DNA from: Gammaproteobacteria bacterium
GTDB lineage: Bacteria > Pseudomonadota > Gammaproteobacteria > Steroidobacterales > Steroidobacteraceae
Reading direction: 5' to 3'
Assembly: GCA_025355645.1 (NCBI GenBank)
Contig: JANXZG010000066.1
Span: 1-53,865, forward strand
DNA: 53,865 nt
Below, piece after piece: positions 1 to 7,400 of the stretch. The stretch's first letter is position 1. Each line of letters opens with the position of its first letter. The notes beneath the pieces are model-generated. The model did no database searches and had not been told where the DNA came from. It was given only the letters and a program-made list of their open reading frames with translations. Made by a program: the position numbers and the translations under genes.

Positions 1-357
1 GGCCCGCTCCAGTTCCGCGAGCGCGACCACGTAACCCAGCGCCGGGACTTGCTCGTCGGCCGCGTCGAGCACGGTGCGGCCGAAACCGCCCTGTTGCGAG
101 ACGTGCACGCGGAGTATGGGCGTGGCGCTCAGCGCCTCCCAGACGCCGATGCGTTCGAGCACGAGCCGGCTGCCGTAGGACAGCGCGAGGGTGCGCGGAT
201 CGGCGGCCGCTAGGTTGCGCGACTTATGTGCGGAAGCCTGTCGGGCGTCGAGGAGCATGCAGCTGCGTCCTGCCGCGTGGAGCGCGAGGGCCAACGCCAT
301 GCCGACCGCGCCGCCGCCACAGATCGCGACGTCGACGATCCCGGGTTTGCCGCTCAT
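1..357 (-). CDS. ubiH: UbiH-type FAD-dependent ubiquinone hydroxylase, partial (C-terminus outside window)
   Basis: The reading frame begins at the ATG complementary to 355-357 and runs off the window edge, so only about 119 N-terminal residues are present. Residues 8-20 form a Rossmann-type FAD-binding loop (VAICGGGAVGMAL), followed by an acidic LLDAR strand end and the RTLALSYGS segment typical of UbiH/UbiF/VisC monooxygenases. The family hydroxylates the ring of ubiquinone intermediates at the inner membrane. It lies 37 bp downstream of pepP in the same direction, which matches the E. coli ygfB-pepP-ubiH order. UbiH is preferred over the paralogs because of that order; the sequence alone does not fix which ring position is hydroxylated. 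Confidence 0.85.
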   Translation of the reverse strand, partial: MSGKPGIVDVAICGGGAVGMALALALHAAGRSCMLLDARQASAHKSRNLAAADPRTLALSYGSRLVLERIGVWEALSATPILRVHVSQQGGFGRTVLDAADEQVPALGYVVALAELERA

Positions 358-394
358 GCGAGAGTGCGCCGCAAGCGCCGCGCTGCCCGTCGCA

Positions 395-1705
395 TTACGC
401 GCGGCCGTCCCGCATCAGCGCTTCGATATCGGCGGTGGTCTTGGGTACCCCAGCGCTCAGGATGTCGCAGCCCGCGACCGTCACCAGGACATCGTCCTCG
501 ATGCGCACGCCGATGTTCCAGAACTCCTTCGGGGTGCGCGCCGACGGGCGCACATAGATCCCCGGTTCCACGGTGAGCGCCATGCCCTCCTCCAGCACGC
601 GCCATTCGCCGCCGACCTTGTAGTTGCCGACGTCATGCACGTCGAGTCCGAGCCAGTGGCCGGTGCGGTGATTGAAGAACTCCCGGTACGCCTGCTCGCG
701 AATCAGGCGCGTGACAGACCCCTTCAGAAGCCCAAGCTTGACGAGGCCAGTAGTCACGACGCGCACGGCTGTTTCATGGGGGTCGTTCCACTGATTTCCC
801 GCTCGCACCCTAGCAATGGCCGCGCTTTGCGCGTCAAGCACGATCTCATAGATCGCCCGCTGCGCGCTGCTGTAGCGCCCGCCGACCGGAAAGGTGCGCG
901 TGATGTCCGATGCGTAGCAATCGAGTTCGCATCCGGCATCCAGCAGCAGTAGGTCGCCGTCGCGCAATTGCTTGTCGTTATCGCGGTAATGCATCACGCA
1001 GGCGCTCGGTCCGCCAGCGACGATCGGATAATAGGCGAGATCAGCATTATGCGAGCGAAACTCATGCAGCACTTCTGCCATGACCTCGTATTCCATGCAG
1101 CCGGGCTTCACAAAGCGCATGGCGCGCCGATGCGCGCCTACCGCGATCGCCGCCGAGCGGCGCAAGCTGGTTTGTTCCCTGCGGCTCTTGTAGAGACGCA
1201 GGTCATCCAGGATGTGGCTGAGCGCCACAAACTCCTGCGGTGCCGACGATCCCTGGCCAGAGTGCGCCCTCAGTTCATTGACCCAACCGAGTACGCGCGG
1301 GTCAAATTCATCATGCGCACCCATCGAATAAAAAATCCGCCGCCGGTTTTCCATCAGGCCCGGCAGGATTTCGTCAATGTCCTCGATCGGGAAGGCATCA
1401 TTGGCGCCGCACAGCGCGACAACGCCGTCGGGTCCGGCGCGCGGGCCATCCCAGGCCTCCCGGATCGCATCATGGTCGCGCACGAACATCAGGAACTCGC
1501 CCTGGGAACGGCCCGGTGCGAGGACTGCAACGGCTTCGGGTTCTGAAAATCCCGTTATGTAAAAGAAATGGCTGTCCTGCCGGTATGCATACTCCACGTC
1601 ACCGTTGCGCTTGCGCACGGGCGCTGCCGGCAGAATCGCAATGCCGTCCCGGCCAATCATGCGCATCAGCTGCCGGCGGCGACGGGAACACTCCTTGGGA
1701 TCCAC
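395..1705 (-). CDS. pepP: Xaa-Pro aminopeptidase (PepP, peptidase M24)
   Basis: This 436-residue protein is a cytosolic metallopeptidase that removes N-terminal residues preceding proline. Residues 1-130 are the aminopeptidase P N-terminal domain (FYITGFSEPEAV). The rest is the pita-bread catalytic fold. The two-metal ligands are visible: Asp in LLLLDAGCE, Asp in ASDITRTFP, His in HRTGHWLGLDVHD, Glu in TVEPGIYV and Glu in GVRIEDDV. Length matches the E. coli enzyme (about 440). It starts 8 bp after the UPF0149 gene and is followed by ubiH, a classic gammaproteobacterial operon. No missing catalytic residue was seen. Confidence 0.95.
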   Translation of the reverse strand: MDPKECSRRRRQLMRMIGRDGIAILPAAPVRKRNGDVEYAYRQDSHFFYITGFSEPEAVAVLAPGRSQGEFLMFVRDHDAIREAWDGPRAGPDGVVALCGANDAFPIEDIDEILPGLMENRRRIFYSMGAHDEFDPRVLGWVNELRAHSGQGSSAPQEFVALSHILDDLRLYKSRREQTSLRRSAAIAVGAHRRAMRFVKPGCMEYEVMAEVLHEFRSHNADLAYYPIVAGGPSACVMHYRDNDKQLRDGDLLLLDAGCELDCYASDITRTFPVGGRYSSAQRAIYEIVLDAQSAAIARVRAGNQWNDPHETAVRVVTTGLVKLGLLKGSVTRLIREQAYREFFNHRTGHWLGLDVHDVGNYKVGGEWRVLEEGMALTVEPGIYVRPSARTPKEFWNIGVRIEDDVLVTVAGCDILSAGVPKTTADIEALMRDGRA

Positions 1706-1713
1706 CGGCCCGC

Positions 1714-2277
1714 TCAGTGCAGACGCTGGGCGGAAGGAAACGCCTGGCTGCGCAACGGCAGCAGTTCCTCGAAGACGACCTGGGCCGCGACCCGGATGAA
1801 TTCGACCAGCTCCGCATACGCCTGCTCATTGGATTCGTCGGCGTCGGCTTCGTCCCCAGTCGCGCGCGAAATCTCGGTAAAATCCCGCACAATCTCGCCC
1901 ACATCACCGACCAGGCCCTCCAGATCTGAGATCTGCCCGGTGCCCAAGCCATACAGAAATCCGGTGCACCATAATGCCAAGGCATTGGCGCGGCCATTCA
2001 GGGGCTGCTCGTCATCCGGCAGCAACGGCTCGAATTCCATGCCCTGTTCGCCAAACGTGTTAGCGGTCGTCATGAACACCCGCTCAATGACTGCCGCGGA
2101 TTCTTCCGGCAGCGATGCGCCGTCGGGCAATATCTCATTGACCCAGTCCTGCATCCGGTAGGGCGACATGGCACAAAGCGCCCCGCACAGCGATCCATGC
2201 GCCTCCGCGGCGTCAGCGAGACTGCCGGCGTTTGCCAGAACGTCCTCGAAATCCCTGAATCGGATGCCCGGAACCAT
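1714..2277 (-). CDS. ygfB: UPF0149 (YgfB/YecA) family protein
   Basis: This 187-residue protein matches the UPF0149 family in composition and landmarks: an early AHGSLCGALCAM segment, a central ALALWCTGFLYGLG motif and an ELVEFIRVAAQVVFEEL helix near the C-terminus. The biochemical role of the family is poorly defined and I infer none here. The gene heads the pepP-ubiH transcription unit, with only 8 bp to pepP, and is divergent from the zapB-like/zapA pair across a 77-bp intergenic region. It is acidic, as is usual for the family. Confidence 0.88.
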   Translation of the reverse strand: MVPGIRFRDFEDVLANAGSLADAAEAHGSLCGALCAMSPYRMQDWVNEILPDGASLPEESAAVIERVFMTTANTFGEQGMEFEPLLPDDEQPLNGRANALALWCTGFLYGLGTGQISDLEGLVGDVGEIVRDFTEISRATGDEADADESNEQAYAELVEFIRVAAQVVFEELLPLRSQAFPSAQRLH

Positions 2278-2317
2278 GATCTTGGAATGATACCGCAGGA
2301 AGCGGCACAGCAGACCT

Positions 2318-2346
2318 TTGCATTGCGCGAAGGGTCGCTCTATATT
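2318..2346 (+). promoter_or_regulatory. Sigma-70 promoter of the zapB-like gene, probably leaderless
   Basis: TTGCAT (2318-2323) and TATATT (2341-2346) are separated by exactly 17 bp. A start site about 7 bp past the -10 falls at roughly 2353, only 2 bp from the ATG at 2355. No Shine-Dalgarno sequence fits between them, so the transcript is predicted to be leaderless or nearly so. Confidence 0.65.
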
Positions 2347-2354
2347 GACTGTCT

Positions 2355-2585
2355 ATGGCTGAATCATCACCGAAATCCGCAGTCGAGATGGAACTCAAGC
2401 GCCTCGAGAAGCGCCTCGAGGACCTGATCGGCACGGTCAACCAGATCAAGGAAGAAAACCGCGCACTGCGGCAGCGCCAGGACGCGCTTACCGCGGAGCG
2501 TGCCGGCCTGTTGCAGAAAAATGAGCAGGTGCGCGCGCGAGTCGAGGCCATGATCGGGCGCCTGAAATCCATGGAACAGGCATGA
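2355..2585 (+). CDS. ZapB-like short coiled-coil protein (TIGR02449 type)
   Basis: This 76-residue protein is almost entirely a charged heptad coiled coil, from about residue 10 to 74. It lies directly before zapA, and its stop overlaps the zapA start (ATGA, 2582-2585), so the two are translationally coupled. Short proteins of this kind next to zapA form the TIGR02449 family and are thought to resemble the division factor ZapB. A role in Z-ring assembly is inferred from context and fold, not shown. The start is placed right behind a good promoter. Confidence 0.8.
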   Translation: MAESSPKSAVEMELKRLEKRLEDLIGTVNQIKEENRALRQRQDALTAERAGLLQKNEQVRARVEAMIGRLKSMEQA

Positions 2586-2896
2586 GCGAGAATTCTGCGC
2601 GCGTGAGCGTTCGCATCCTCGAGAAGGACTACCAGATCGCCTGTCCAACCGACGAGCGCTCCGACCTGCTGGATTCTGCCGAACTGCTAAATTCTCGCAT
2701 GCGCGAGATCCGCGACGGCGGCAAGGTCGTCGGCCTCGACCGCATTGCGGTGATCGCTGCGTTGAACATGGCCAACGAGCTGATTCGATTGCGGAGTCGT
2801 GACGGCCATCTCGAAAGTGAAGTCGGCTCACGCTTGCGTATCCTGCGCGAGCGCGTAGAGTCGGCCTTGGAGAAAGGACAACAGCTCGAGCTGTGA
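2582..2896 (+). CDS. zapA: Cell division protein ZapA
   Basis: This 104-residue protein has the ZapA layout. An N-terminal strand region (VSVRILEKDYQIACP) is followed by DERSDLLDSAELLNSRM and a long C-terminal helix containing ALNMANELIRL. ZapA binds FtsZ at midcell and bundles filaments, forming antiparallel tetramers through the C-terminal coiled coil. It is coupled to the zapB-like gene by a 4-bp overlap. 6S RNA begins about 30 bp after its stop, exactly as in E. coli (zapA-ssrS-fau). Confidence 0.95.
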   Translation: MSENSARVSVRILEKDYQIACPTDERSDLLDSAELLNSRMREIRDGGKVVGLDRIAVIAALNMANELIRLRSRDGHLESEVGSRLRILRERVESALEKGQQLEL

Positions 2897-2927
2897 GCAG
2901 TCCTTCGCGATTGGTTAAGTTTGGCGC

Positions 2928-3110
2928 TGCCTGCGGTGTTCGATGCGGATCGGGTAACCTCTCGACCCTAATTTGTAAACCCCCGGGGCCATGCTTGCTG
3001 GCAGCATTGTGCAAGTCCGCCGTGAGCGGAAAGCCTTAAATGCCGCAGTTAGCCCCACCTGTTGCTCAGGTCGGGAGCAACGGTCCAAAACGGCACATGC
3101 GGGTAGCGCC
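2928..3110 (+). ncRNA. ssrS: 6S RNA (SsrS), regulator of sigma-70 RNA polymerase
   Basis: The sequence between zapA and fau has the expected 6S RNA landmarks. A 5' closing arm (TGCCTGCGGTGTTCG) faces a 3' arm (GGCACATGCGGGTAGC). In between are the conserved GTGAGCGGAAAGCCTTAAA segment next to the central bubble and a terminal hairpin (CCACCTGTTGCTCAGG). 6S RNA mimics an open promoter and sequesters the sigma-70 holoenzyme. The zapA-ssrS-fau order is conserved in gammaproteobacteria. Ends are estimated to within about 5-10 nt. The first possible in-frame ATG of fau lies inside the 3' arm. Confidence 0.9.
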
Positions 3111-3717
3111 ATCTCCAACTCCAGCCGATGACAAGAGCCTGTTGCGCAAGGCGCTGCGCGCCAAACGCCGGGCCCTTCCCGCTGCGTTGCATGCGGCCCG
3201 CTCCGCGCTTGCCACCAGGTACATCACGCGCCTGCCGCAGTTTGCAAGTGGCCGGCGGGTCGCCCTAACCTTGTCGTTTGATCGCGAGATCGATACCGCA
3301 GCGCTGATCGCAGCAGCGCGCCGGCGCGGCGTGCGGCTGTATTCCCCGGTCATCGTCGACAAGCGCCATAGCCGGCTGCGTTTCTACCCACTGGATCAGG
3401 ATATCCGCCGCGGTACCTACGGCATCCTGGTGCCGCGGCGCATGCAACATCCGGTCTCGCCGCGCTGGTTCGACCTGATCGTCGTGCCCGTGGTCGGAGT
3501 CGATGCCAAGGGGCGACGCCTTGGCATGGGCGGCGGCTTCTATGACACCGCGATGGCGTTCCGCCGACAGCGCCAGAGCTGGCGCGGACCGCGCCTGGTC
3601 GGATTCGCATTTGACTGCCAGCGAACGGCATCGGTTTACGCCGAAGCATGGGATCTGAAGCTCGATGATCTCGCCACGGAATCGGGCCTGCACCATTGCC
3701 GGGAGGAGACTCGATGA
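3097..3717 (+). CDS. fau: 5-formyltetrahydrofolate cyclo-ligase
   Basis: The enzyme converts 5-formyl-THF to 5,10-methenyl-THF at the expense of ATP. N-terminal Arg/Lys-rich helix (LRKALRAKRRAL), central LTLSFDREIDTAAL and the ATP/substrate loop RLGMGGGFYD (family consensus GMGGGYYD) are present. The frame is open back to an ATG at 3040, but that start would lie deep in 6S RNA. The ATG at 3097 gives 206 residues and is preferred, although a TTG at 3139 would fit the family's usual N-terminus even better. It overlaps the EVE-domain gene by 4 bp. Confidence 0.9.
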   Translation: MRVAPSPTPADDKSLLRKALRAKRRALPAALHAARSALATRYITRLPQFASGRRVALTLSFDREIDTAALIAAARRRGVRLYSPVIVDKRHSRLRFYPLDQDIRRGTYGILVPRRMQHPVSPRWFDLIVVPVVGVDAKGRRLGMGGGFYDTAMAFRRQRQSWRGPRLVGFAFDCQRTASVYAEAWDLKLDDLATESGLHHCREETR

Positions 3718-4193
3718 ACTACTGGCTGCTGAAATCCGAACCCTCGACCTTCAGCATCGATGACCTGGCGAAAGCGGCGAGGAAGACCACGATGTGGGAT
3801 GGAGTGCGCAACTTCAAGGCGCGCAACATGCTGCGCGACACGATGAAGAAGGGTGATCAGGCCTTTTTCTATCATTCCAGCGGCGAGCCGCCAGGCATCG
3901 CCGGCATCGTCAGCATTATCAGGGCGGGATACCCGGATCCGACCGCATTCGATCCCGCCCACCCCCACTACGATCCACCCAGCAACAACGGCAAGGGAAC
4001 GCGCGAGGATCCGCAGTGGTACGCGGTTGACGTGCGCCTGGTCCGTAAATTCAAGCGCATCATTGCACTCGATGAACTGCGCGCGCATCAATCGACGGCG
4101 CTCTCCGGACTCACGATCCTGCGTCGCGGCAATCGTCTGTCGGTAACTCCGGTGGAGAAAAAAGACTGGGTCTTCATCGAAAAACTTGAATGA
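3714..4193 (+). CDS. EVE domain protein (THYN1/YTH-like fold)
   Basis: This 159-residue protein is a single EVE domain. It opens with MNYWLLKSEPSTFSIDDL and contains TMWDGVRNFKARNMLRDTMKKGD, the FYHSSGEPPGIAGI core strands and WYAVDVRLV. EVE domains are related to PUA and YTH folds and are believed to bind modified nucleotides, but the target here is unknown. The start at 3714 is chosen because its ATGA overlaps the fau stop and because MNYWLLKSEP is the usual N-terminus. The upstream ATG at 3696 would lie inside fau. Confidence 0.9.
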   Translation: MNYWLLKSEPSTFSIDDLAKAARKTTMWDGVRNFKARNMLRDTMKKGDQAFFYHSSGEPPGIAGIVSIIRAGYPDPTAFDPAHPHYDPPSNNGKGTREDPQWYAVDVRLVRKFKRIIALDELRAHQSTALSGLTILRRGNRLSVTPVEKKDWVFIEKLE

Positions 4194-4242
4194 GTTCACA
4201 CTCTCACTACCACATCCAGACGAAAGCAGTACGACGTATTGC

Positions 4243-4270
4243 TTGTAATTTGATTAATCGTGTATATACT
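4243..4270 (+). promoter_or_regulatory. Sigma-70 promoter of the lysine-rich mini-gene
   Basis: TTGTAA (4243-4248) and TATACT (4265-4270) are separated by 16 bp in a locally AT-rich patch, about 37 bp before the ATG at 4307. The region follows the EVE stop and serves only the small gene, since a terminator follows it. Confidence 0.55.
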
Positions 4271-4306
4271 CGGACCCCGGACTAACCCGACAACGGAGTT
4301 TCTAAC

Positions 4307-4372
4307 ATGGCAGCGAAAAAGAAAGCAGGTAAGAAGAAGGCAACGAAGAAGAAGGCCGCTAAGAAAAAGTAG
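4307..4372 (+). CDS. 21-residue lysine-rich basic mini-protein
   Basis: The ATG at 4307 opens 21 codons ending in TAG at 4370-4372. Composition is 12 Lys, 6 Ala and one each of Met, Gly and Thr. Lys-Lys-Lys triplets occur every five residues, separated by Ala/Gly/Thr pairs, which resembles the C-terminal tails of bacterial histone H1-like proteins. A purine-rich AACGGAG lies 8 bp upstream. A promoter precedes it and a perfect hairpin terminator follows within 20 bp, so it looks like an independent transcription unit. Nucleic-acid binding is an inference from charge alone. It is too short for most gene finders. Confidence 0.6.
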   Translation: MAAKKKAGKKKATKKKAAKKK

Positions 4373-4391
4373 GTCTTTGTAACGTTACCCA

Positions 4392-4423
4392 CTGTGCCCG
4401 CGAAAGCGGGCACAGTCGTTTCT
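4392..4423 (+). terminator. Rho-independent terminator after the lysine-rich mini-gene
   Basis: CTGTGCCCGC and GCGGGCACAG form a perfect 10-bp stem closed by a GAAA tetraloop (4392-4415), followed by TCGTTTCT. It separates the mini-gene from rpiA. Confidence 0.8.
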
Positions 4424-4451
4424 GGGGTACGATATTCTTGGTAACACTGGA

Positions 4452-5108
4452 ATGACACCACAGGAAAAAAAACACGCCGTCGCCCTCGCCGCCCTCGGCT
4501 TCATCAGATCGGGCATGGTGCTTGGAATCGGCACCGGCTCCACGGTCAACGCGTTCATCGCCGCGCTGAAAGACCATAAAATAAGCCTTGCGGGTGCTGT
4601 ATCAAGTTCGCGGGCCACCGCCGAATTGTTGAAGGCTGCGCGCATCGAGGAACTCGAACTTAACTCCACCGGTCCGCTTGACCTCTATATAGACGGCGCC
4701 GACGAAGCGACCCGGCAGCGAGCGCTGATCAAGGGCGGCGGTGCAGCCCTTACGCGCGAAAAGATCGTCGCGGCCGCCTCGAAGCGCTTCGTCTGCATCA
4801 TCGATGATTCGAAGCTCGTCGAGGTACTGGGCCGCTTCGCGCTCCCGGTCGAGGTCATACCGATGGCTCGCTCCCAGGTCGCGCGCGAACTTCTCGCGTT
4901 GGGTGGCCAGCCGGTATACCGGGAGGGGGTGGTCACCGACAACGGCAACGTGATTCTCGACGTACATAACTTGATGCTCACCGATCCGGTCGCATTCGAA
5001 TCGACTGTCAACCAGATCACCGGCGTCGTTTGCGTCGGGCTCTTCGCCCGGCGTGGCGCGGACGATCTGCTGGTTGCCTCCGACGCCGGCGTGCAGCACC
5101 TATGCTAG
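4452..5108 (+). CDS. rpiA: Ribose-5-phosphate isomerase A
   Basis: This 218-residue enzyme interconverts ribose 5-phosphate and ribulose 5-phosphate in the pentose phosphate pathway. The phosphate-binding [12 protein letters not shown] loop, the catalytic-site segment [10 protein letters not shown], the [14 protein letters not shown] motif (catalytic Glu and Lys) and the C-terminal [14 protein letters not shown] are all present. Length matches E. coli RpiA (219). A TATTCT -10-like box at 4433-4438 would give a very short leader. Rpe, the partner epimerase, is encoded at about 8.2-8.9 kb on the other strand. Confidence 0.96.
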   Translation: MTPQEKKHAVALAALGFIRSGMVLGIGTGSTVNAFIAALKDHKISLAGAVSSSRATAELLKAARIEELELNSTGPLDLYIDGADEATRQRALIKGGGAALTREKIVAAASKRFVCIIDDSKLVEVLGRFALPVEVIPMARSQVARELLALGGQPVYREGVVTDNGNVILDVHNLMLTDPVAFESTVNQITGVVCVGLFARRGADDLLVASDAGVQHLC

Positions 5109-5529
5109 AGGTGCATCCGCCGCATGCGGCGGCCGGGTAGTGGACAGATTTTTTCATGCGCAACGCGATCGCCGCGACGGGACTACTGATTGCTATGGGC
5201 CTCGAGTAGCGCGTCGAGTTCGTCCACCACCGGCACCCGCGCCAGCAACTGCTGGCGCAATTGCACAACGAATCGGTGAAGAACAGTTATTGCGCCGTGA
5301 CCTGAGGATGGAGTCGGCGCTTCAGGCCCGGTAGCCCAAGCGATCAGCGGATGTCACCCAGGAGACCTGGAGGGTTGGCCGACCGCGACCGCAGATGCCA
5401 CCAGCAAAGCCTCAGGGTCCAGTTAAAGAACTCACTTGCGATCGTGGAGTTCAGCCTGCCTGAGAACCAGACATCAACAGCTTCGATGCCGCGCTTCGGA
5501 ACACCGCCGACATCGGCGAAAGCTCGCCA
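5109..5529. other. Non-coding stretch with a short coding-like relic on the minus strand
   Basis: No intact gene was recognised between rpiA and the tRNA. A perfect 16-bp palindrome (CCGCCGCATGCGGCGG) lies at 5117-5132, with six Ts at 5149-5154; the spacing is too long for a standard terminator. On the minus strand a frame from about 5347 down to a TAG at 5183-5185 reads like the C-terminus of a protein (LRQQLLARVPVVDEL, then DALLEAHSNQ) but has no start and is cut off by a stop upstream. It may be the tail of a deleted gene. I could not assign a family. Confidence 0.35.
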
Positions 5530-5557
5530 AAGGAAAAGGGCTCACCGAGGTGAGCCC
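5530..5557 (-). terminator. Rho-independent terminator downstream of tRNA-Gln
   Basis: Read on the minus strand, GGGCTCACC, a CT-containing loop and GGTGAGCCC form a 9-bp GC-rich stem followed by TTTTCC. It lies 6 bp past the tRNA 3' end and probably ends the rplM-rpsI-tRNA transcript. Confidence 0.75.
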
Positions 5558-5563
5558 TTGATC

Positions 5564-5637
5564 TGGCTGGGGGACTAGGATTCGAACCTAGGTAAACGGT
5601 GTCAGAGACCGTTGTCCTACCGCTAGACGATCCCCCA
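5564..5637 (-). tRNA. tRNA-Gln (anticodon CUG)
   Basis: The minus strand folds as a cloverleaf of 74 nt including an encoded CCA. The acceptor TGGGGGA pairs with TCCCCCA. The anticodon stem is ACGGT/ACCGT with loop CTCTGAC, giving anticodon CUG. The T arm carries GGTTCGAATCC. A U1-A72 start pair and G73 discriminator are typical of glutamine tRNA. It is encoded 33 bp after rpsI, in the same direction. Confidence 0.93.
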
Positions 5638-5670
5638 AATTCGATCGCATACCGGACGGTCTGGTACAGC

Positions 5671-6075
5671 TTAGCGCTTCGAGAACTGCGTCCCGCGACG
5701 TGCCTTGCGCCGCCCTACCTTCTTGCGTTCCACTTCGCGCGCATCGCGCGTCACGAATCCGGCCTTGCGCAGCGGGCCGCGAAGTGACTCATCATAAGCC
5801 ATCAGCGCCCTGGTGATGCCGTGACGGATCGCGCCGGCCTGGCCGGTGATGCCACCGCCTTCGACATGCGCGTCGACATCGAATTTGCCATCGAGCTCGA
5901 CCGCGCCGAAGGGCTGGCGGACGATCATGCGCCCCGTCTCGCGACCGAAGAATTCTTCCAGTGTGCGGCCGTTGATCGACACCTTGCCGGTACCCGACTT
6001 CAGGTAAACGCGCGCGCTCGAGGATTTGCGACGACCCGTGCCATAAAAGGAATCGTTGGCTTTTTTCTGTGCCAT
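5671..6075 (-). CDS. rpsI: 30S ribosomal protein S9 (uS9)
   Basis: This 134-residue protein carries the S9 signature: [16 protein letters not shown] at the N-terminus, [19 protein letters not shown] in the middle and a basic tail ending FSKR whose final Lys-Arg contacts the P-site tRNA. It lies 21 bp downstream of rplM, as in nearly all bacteria. Start and stop fit the family length (about 130). Confidence 0.98.
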   Translation of the reverse strand: MAQKKANDSFYGTGRRKSSSARVYLKSGTGKVSINGRTLEEFFGRETGRMIVRQPFGAVELDGKFDVDAHVEGGGITGQAGAIRHGITRALMAYDESLRGPLRKAGFVTRDAREVERKKVGRRKARRGTQFSKR

Positions 6076-6096
6076 GAATGGTTTACCTGCGGACTC

Positions 6097-6525
6097 TTAG
6101 AGTTCCAGCGCTTTGGGCTGTTGGGCCTGATGAGGATGATCCTTGCCGCCGAAGACATGCAGCTTTCGATACATGCGGCGTCCCAGCGGGCCCTTCGGCA
6201 GCATGCCCTTGACGGCGAATTCGATCGCGCGCTCGGGATGCTCATCGAGCAGCTTGCCGAGCACAATGCTCTTCAGGTTGCCAACGTAGCCGGTATGCTG
6301 GTGATAGAACTTGTCGGTCAGCTTCGCCCCGGTCACGCGCACCGTACCTGCATTGATGACCACGATATGATCGCCAAGGTCCTGATGGGGCGCATAATTC
6401 GGCTTGTGCTTGCCCTTCAGGCGATGCGCAATCTGCGAGGCCAGACGCCCCAAGGTCTTGCCCGCCGCATCAACGACGAACCAGTCGCCGCGAGTCTCCT
6501 CGGGTTTGGAAAATACGGTGGTCAT
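6097..6525 (-). CDS. rplM: 50S ribosomal protein L13 (uL13)
   Basis: This 142-residue protein has the L13 hallmarks [16 protein letters not shown], the [10 protein letters not shown] strand and the C-terminal [19 protein letters not shown] motif. Length equals E. coli L13. It is the first gene of the rplM-rpsI operon and is divergent from coq7. In E. coli this operon is autoregulated by L13 binding its own leader; no leader structure was established here. Confidence 0.98.
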   Translation of the reverse strand: MTTVFSKPEETRGDWFVVDAAGKTLGRLASQIAHRLKGKHKPNYAPHQDLGDHIVVINAGTVRVTGAKLTDKFYHQHTGYVGNLKSIVLGKLLDEHPERAIEFAVKGMLPKGPLGRRMYRKLHVFGGKDHPHQAQQPKALEL

Positions 6526-6647
6526 ACGAATTCTCAGCTGCTTTGGTCTTGCAAGAAAGGCGCGGAAGTGTACAGAAGCCCGGGCCGCATGACCAGTCCT
6601 GCCCCCTGCTGGCGCACATCGCTATCTGGGCACGCCCTCGCCCCCTA

Positions 6648-6653
6648 TATAAT
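6648..6653 (+). promoter_or_regulatory. Consensus -10 box immediately before coq7
   Basis: A perfect TATAAT lies at 6648-6653, seven bases before the coq7 ATG at 6660. Transcription would start at or within 1-2 bp of that ATG, so a leaderless mRNA is predicted. No convincing -35 element was found 16-18 bp upstream. Confidence 0.5.
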
Positions 6654-6659
6654 AAGCGT

Positions 6660-7301
6660 ATGAACAGCCGAAGGTTTAGCTTGTCCGACCGTCTGATCGG
6701 AGAAATTCATAAAGCAATCAATGTGTTGGGTGCGCCAGCGCGGGCGAGGCGAACACTCCCCGCACCAGCGCGCCCCGCCTCGGCGCTGAGCGCAGAAAAA
6801 ACACGCCAGTCGATACGCCTGATGCGGGTCAATCATGCCGGGGAAGTCGCCGCGCAGGCCCTCTACCAGGGGCAGGCATTGACGGCCCGAAATCCAGAGG
6901 TGGCGGCGACCATGCAAAAGGCCGCAACGGAAGAGACCGATCACCTGGCCTGGTGCGAGGGGCGCTTGCGCGAGCTGGGCGGGCGCACCAGTGTGCTGAA
7001 TCCCGTGTGGTACCTAGGGTCCTATGCGATTGGCGCCATGGCGGGAGCATGTGGCGATCGGTTCAGCCTCGGTTTCATTGCGGAAACGGAAAAGCAGGTC
7101 GAATTGCACCTGCGTGAACATTTGCAACGCCTGCCGGAGGCTGATACCGGAAGCCGCGCGATCCTGGAGCAGATGAAGCACGACGAAACTGAGCATGGCG
7201 CCAGGGCCTCCTCCATGGGTGGATCGGCACTGCCGATGCCGCTGAAAGCCGCGATGCGCCTGTCCTCGCGGCTGATGACGCGAAGCTCCTTTTGGCTGTA
7301 G
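6660..7301 (+). CDS. coq7: Demethoxyubiquinone hydroxylase Coq7
   Basis: This 213-residue membrane-associated di-iron enzyme hydroxylates 2-polyprenyl-3-methyl-6-methoxybenzoquinol near the end of ubiquinone synthesis. The carboxylate/histidine ligand motifs are visible: VNHAGEVAAQALYQGQ, ATEETDHLAWCE, AETEKQVELH and MKHDETEHGA. The fold is the ferritin-like Coq7 type, the functional substitute for UbiF. An upstream in-frame start at 6543 would overlap the rplM promoter region. The ATG at 6660 is preferred because it lies directly behind a consensus -10. ubiH at the window start serves the same pathway. Confidence 0.93.
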   Translation: MNSRRFSLSDRLIGEIHKAINVLGAPARARRTLPAPARPASALSAEKTRQSIRLMRVNHAGEVAAQALYQGQALTARNPEVAATMQKAATEETDHLAWCEGRLRELGGRTSVLNPVWYLGSYAIGAMAGACGDRFSLGFIAETEKQVELHLREHLQRLPEADTGSRAILEQMKHDETEHGARASSMGGSALPMPLKAAMRLSSRLMTRSSFWL

Positions 7302-7400
7302 GAATCGCCGTGCTGCTTGCGATTCCGGGACTTATGTAATAAAACTGCGCCCAGACATATGCGTTTATCACGACGCATGGCGAACAATGAGGGATGGATC

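Noticed and set aside
968..1546. 192-residue plus-strand open frame
   Set aside because: It lies wholly antisense to pepP, which has complete catalytic motifs; such shadows are expected in GC-rich DNA.
5117..5132. 16-bp GC palindrome after rpiA as a terminator
   Set aside because: The T run is about 17 bp away and the stem has no loop, so it does not fit an intrinsic terminator.
6543..6659. Upstream extension of coq7 to 6543
   Set aside because: It would add 39 residues unlike the family and run through the divergent rplM promoter region.
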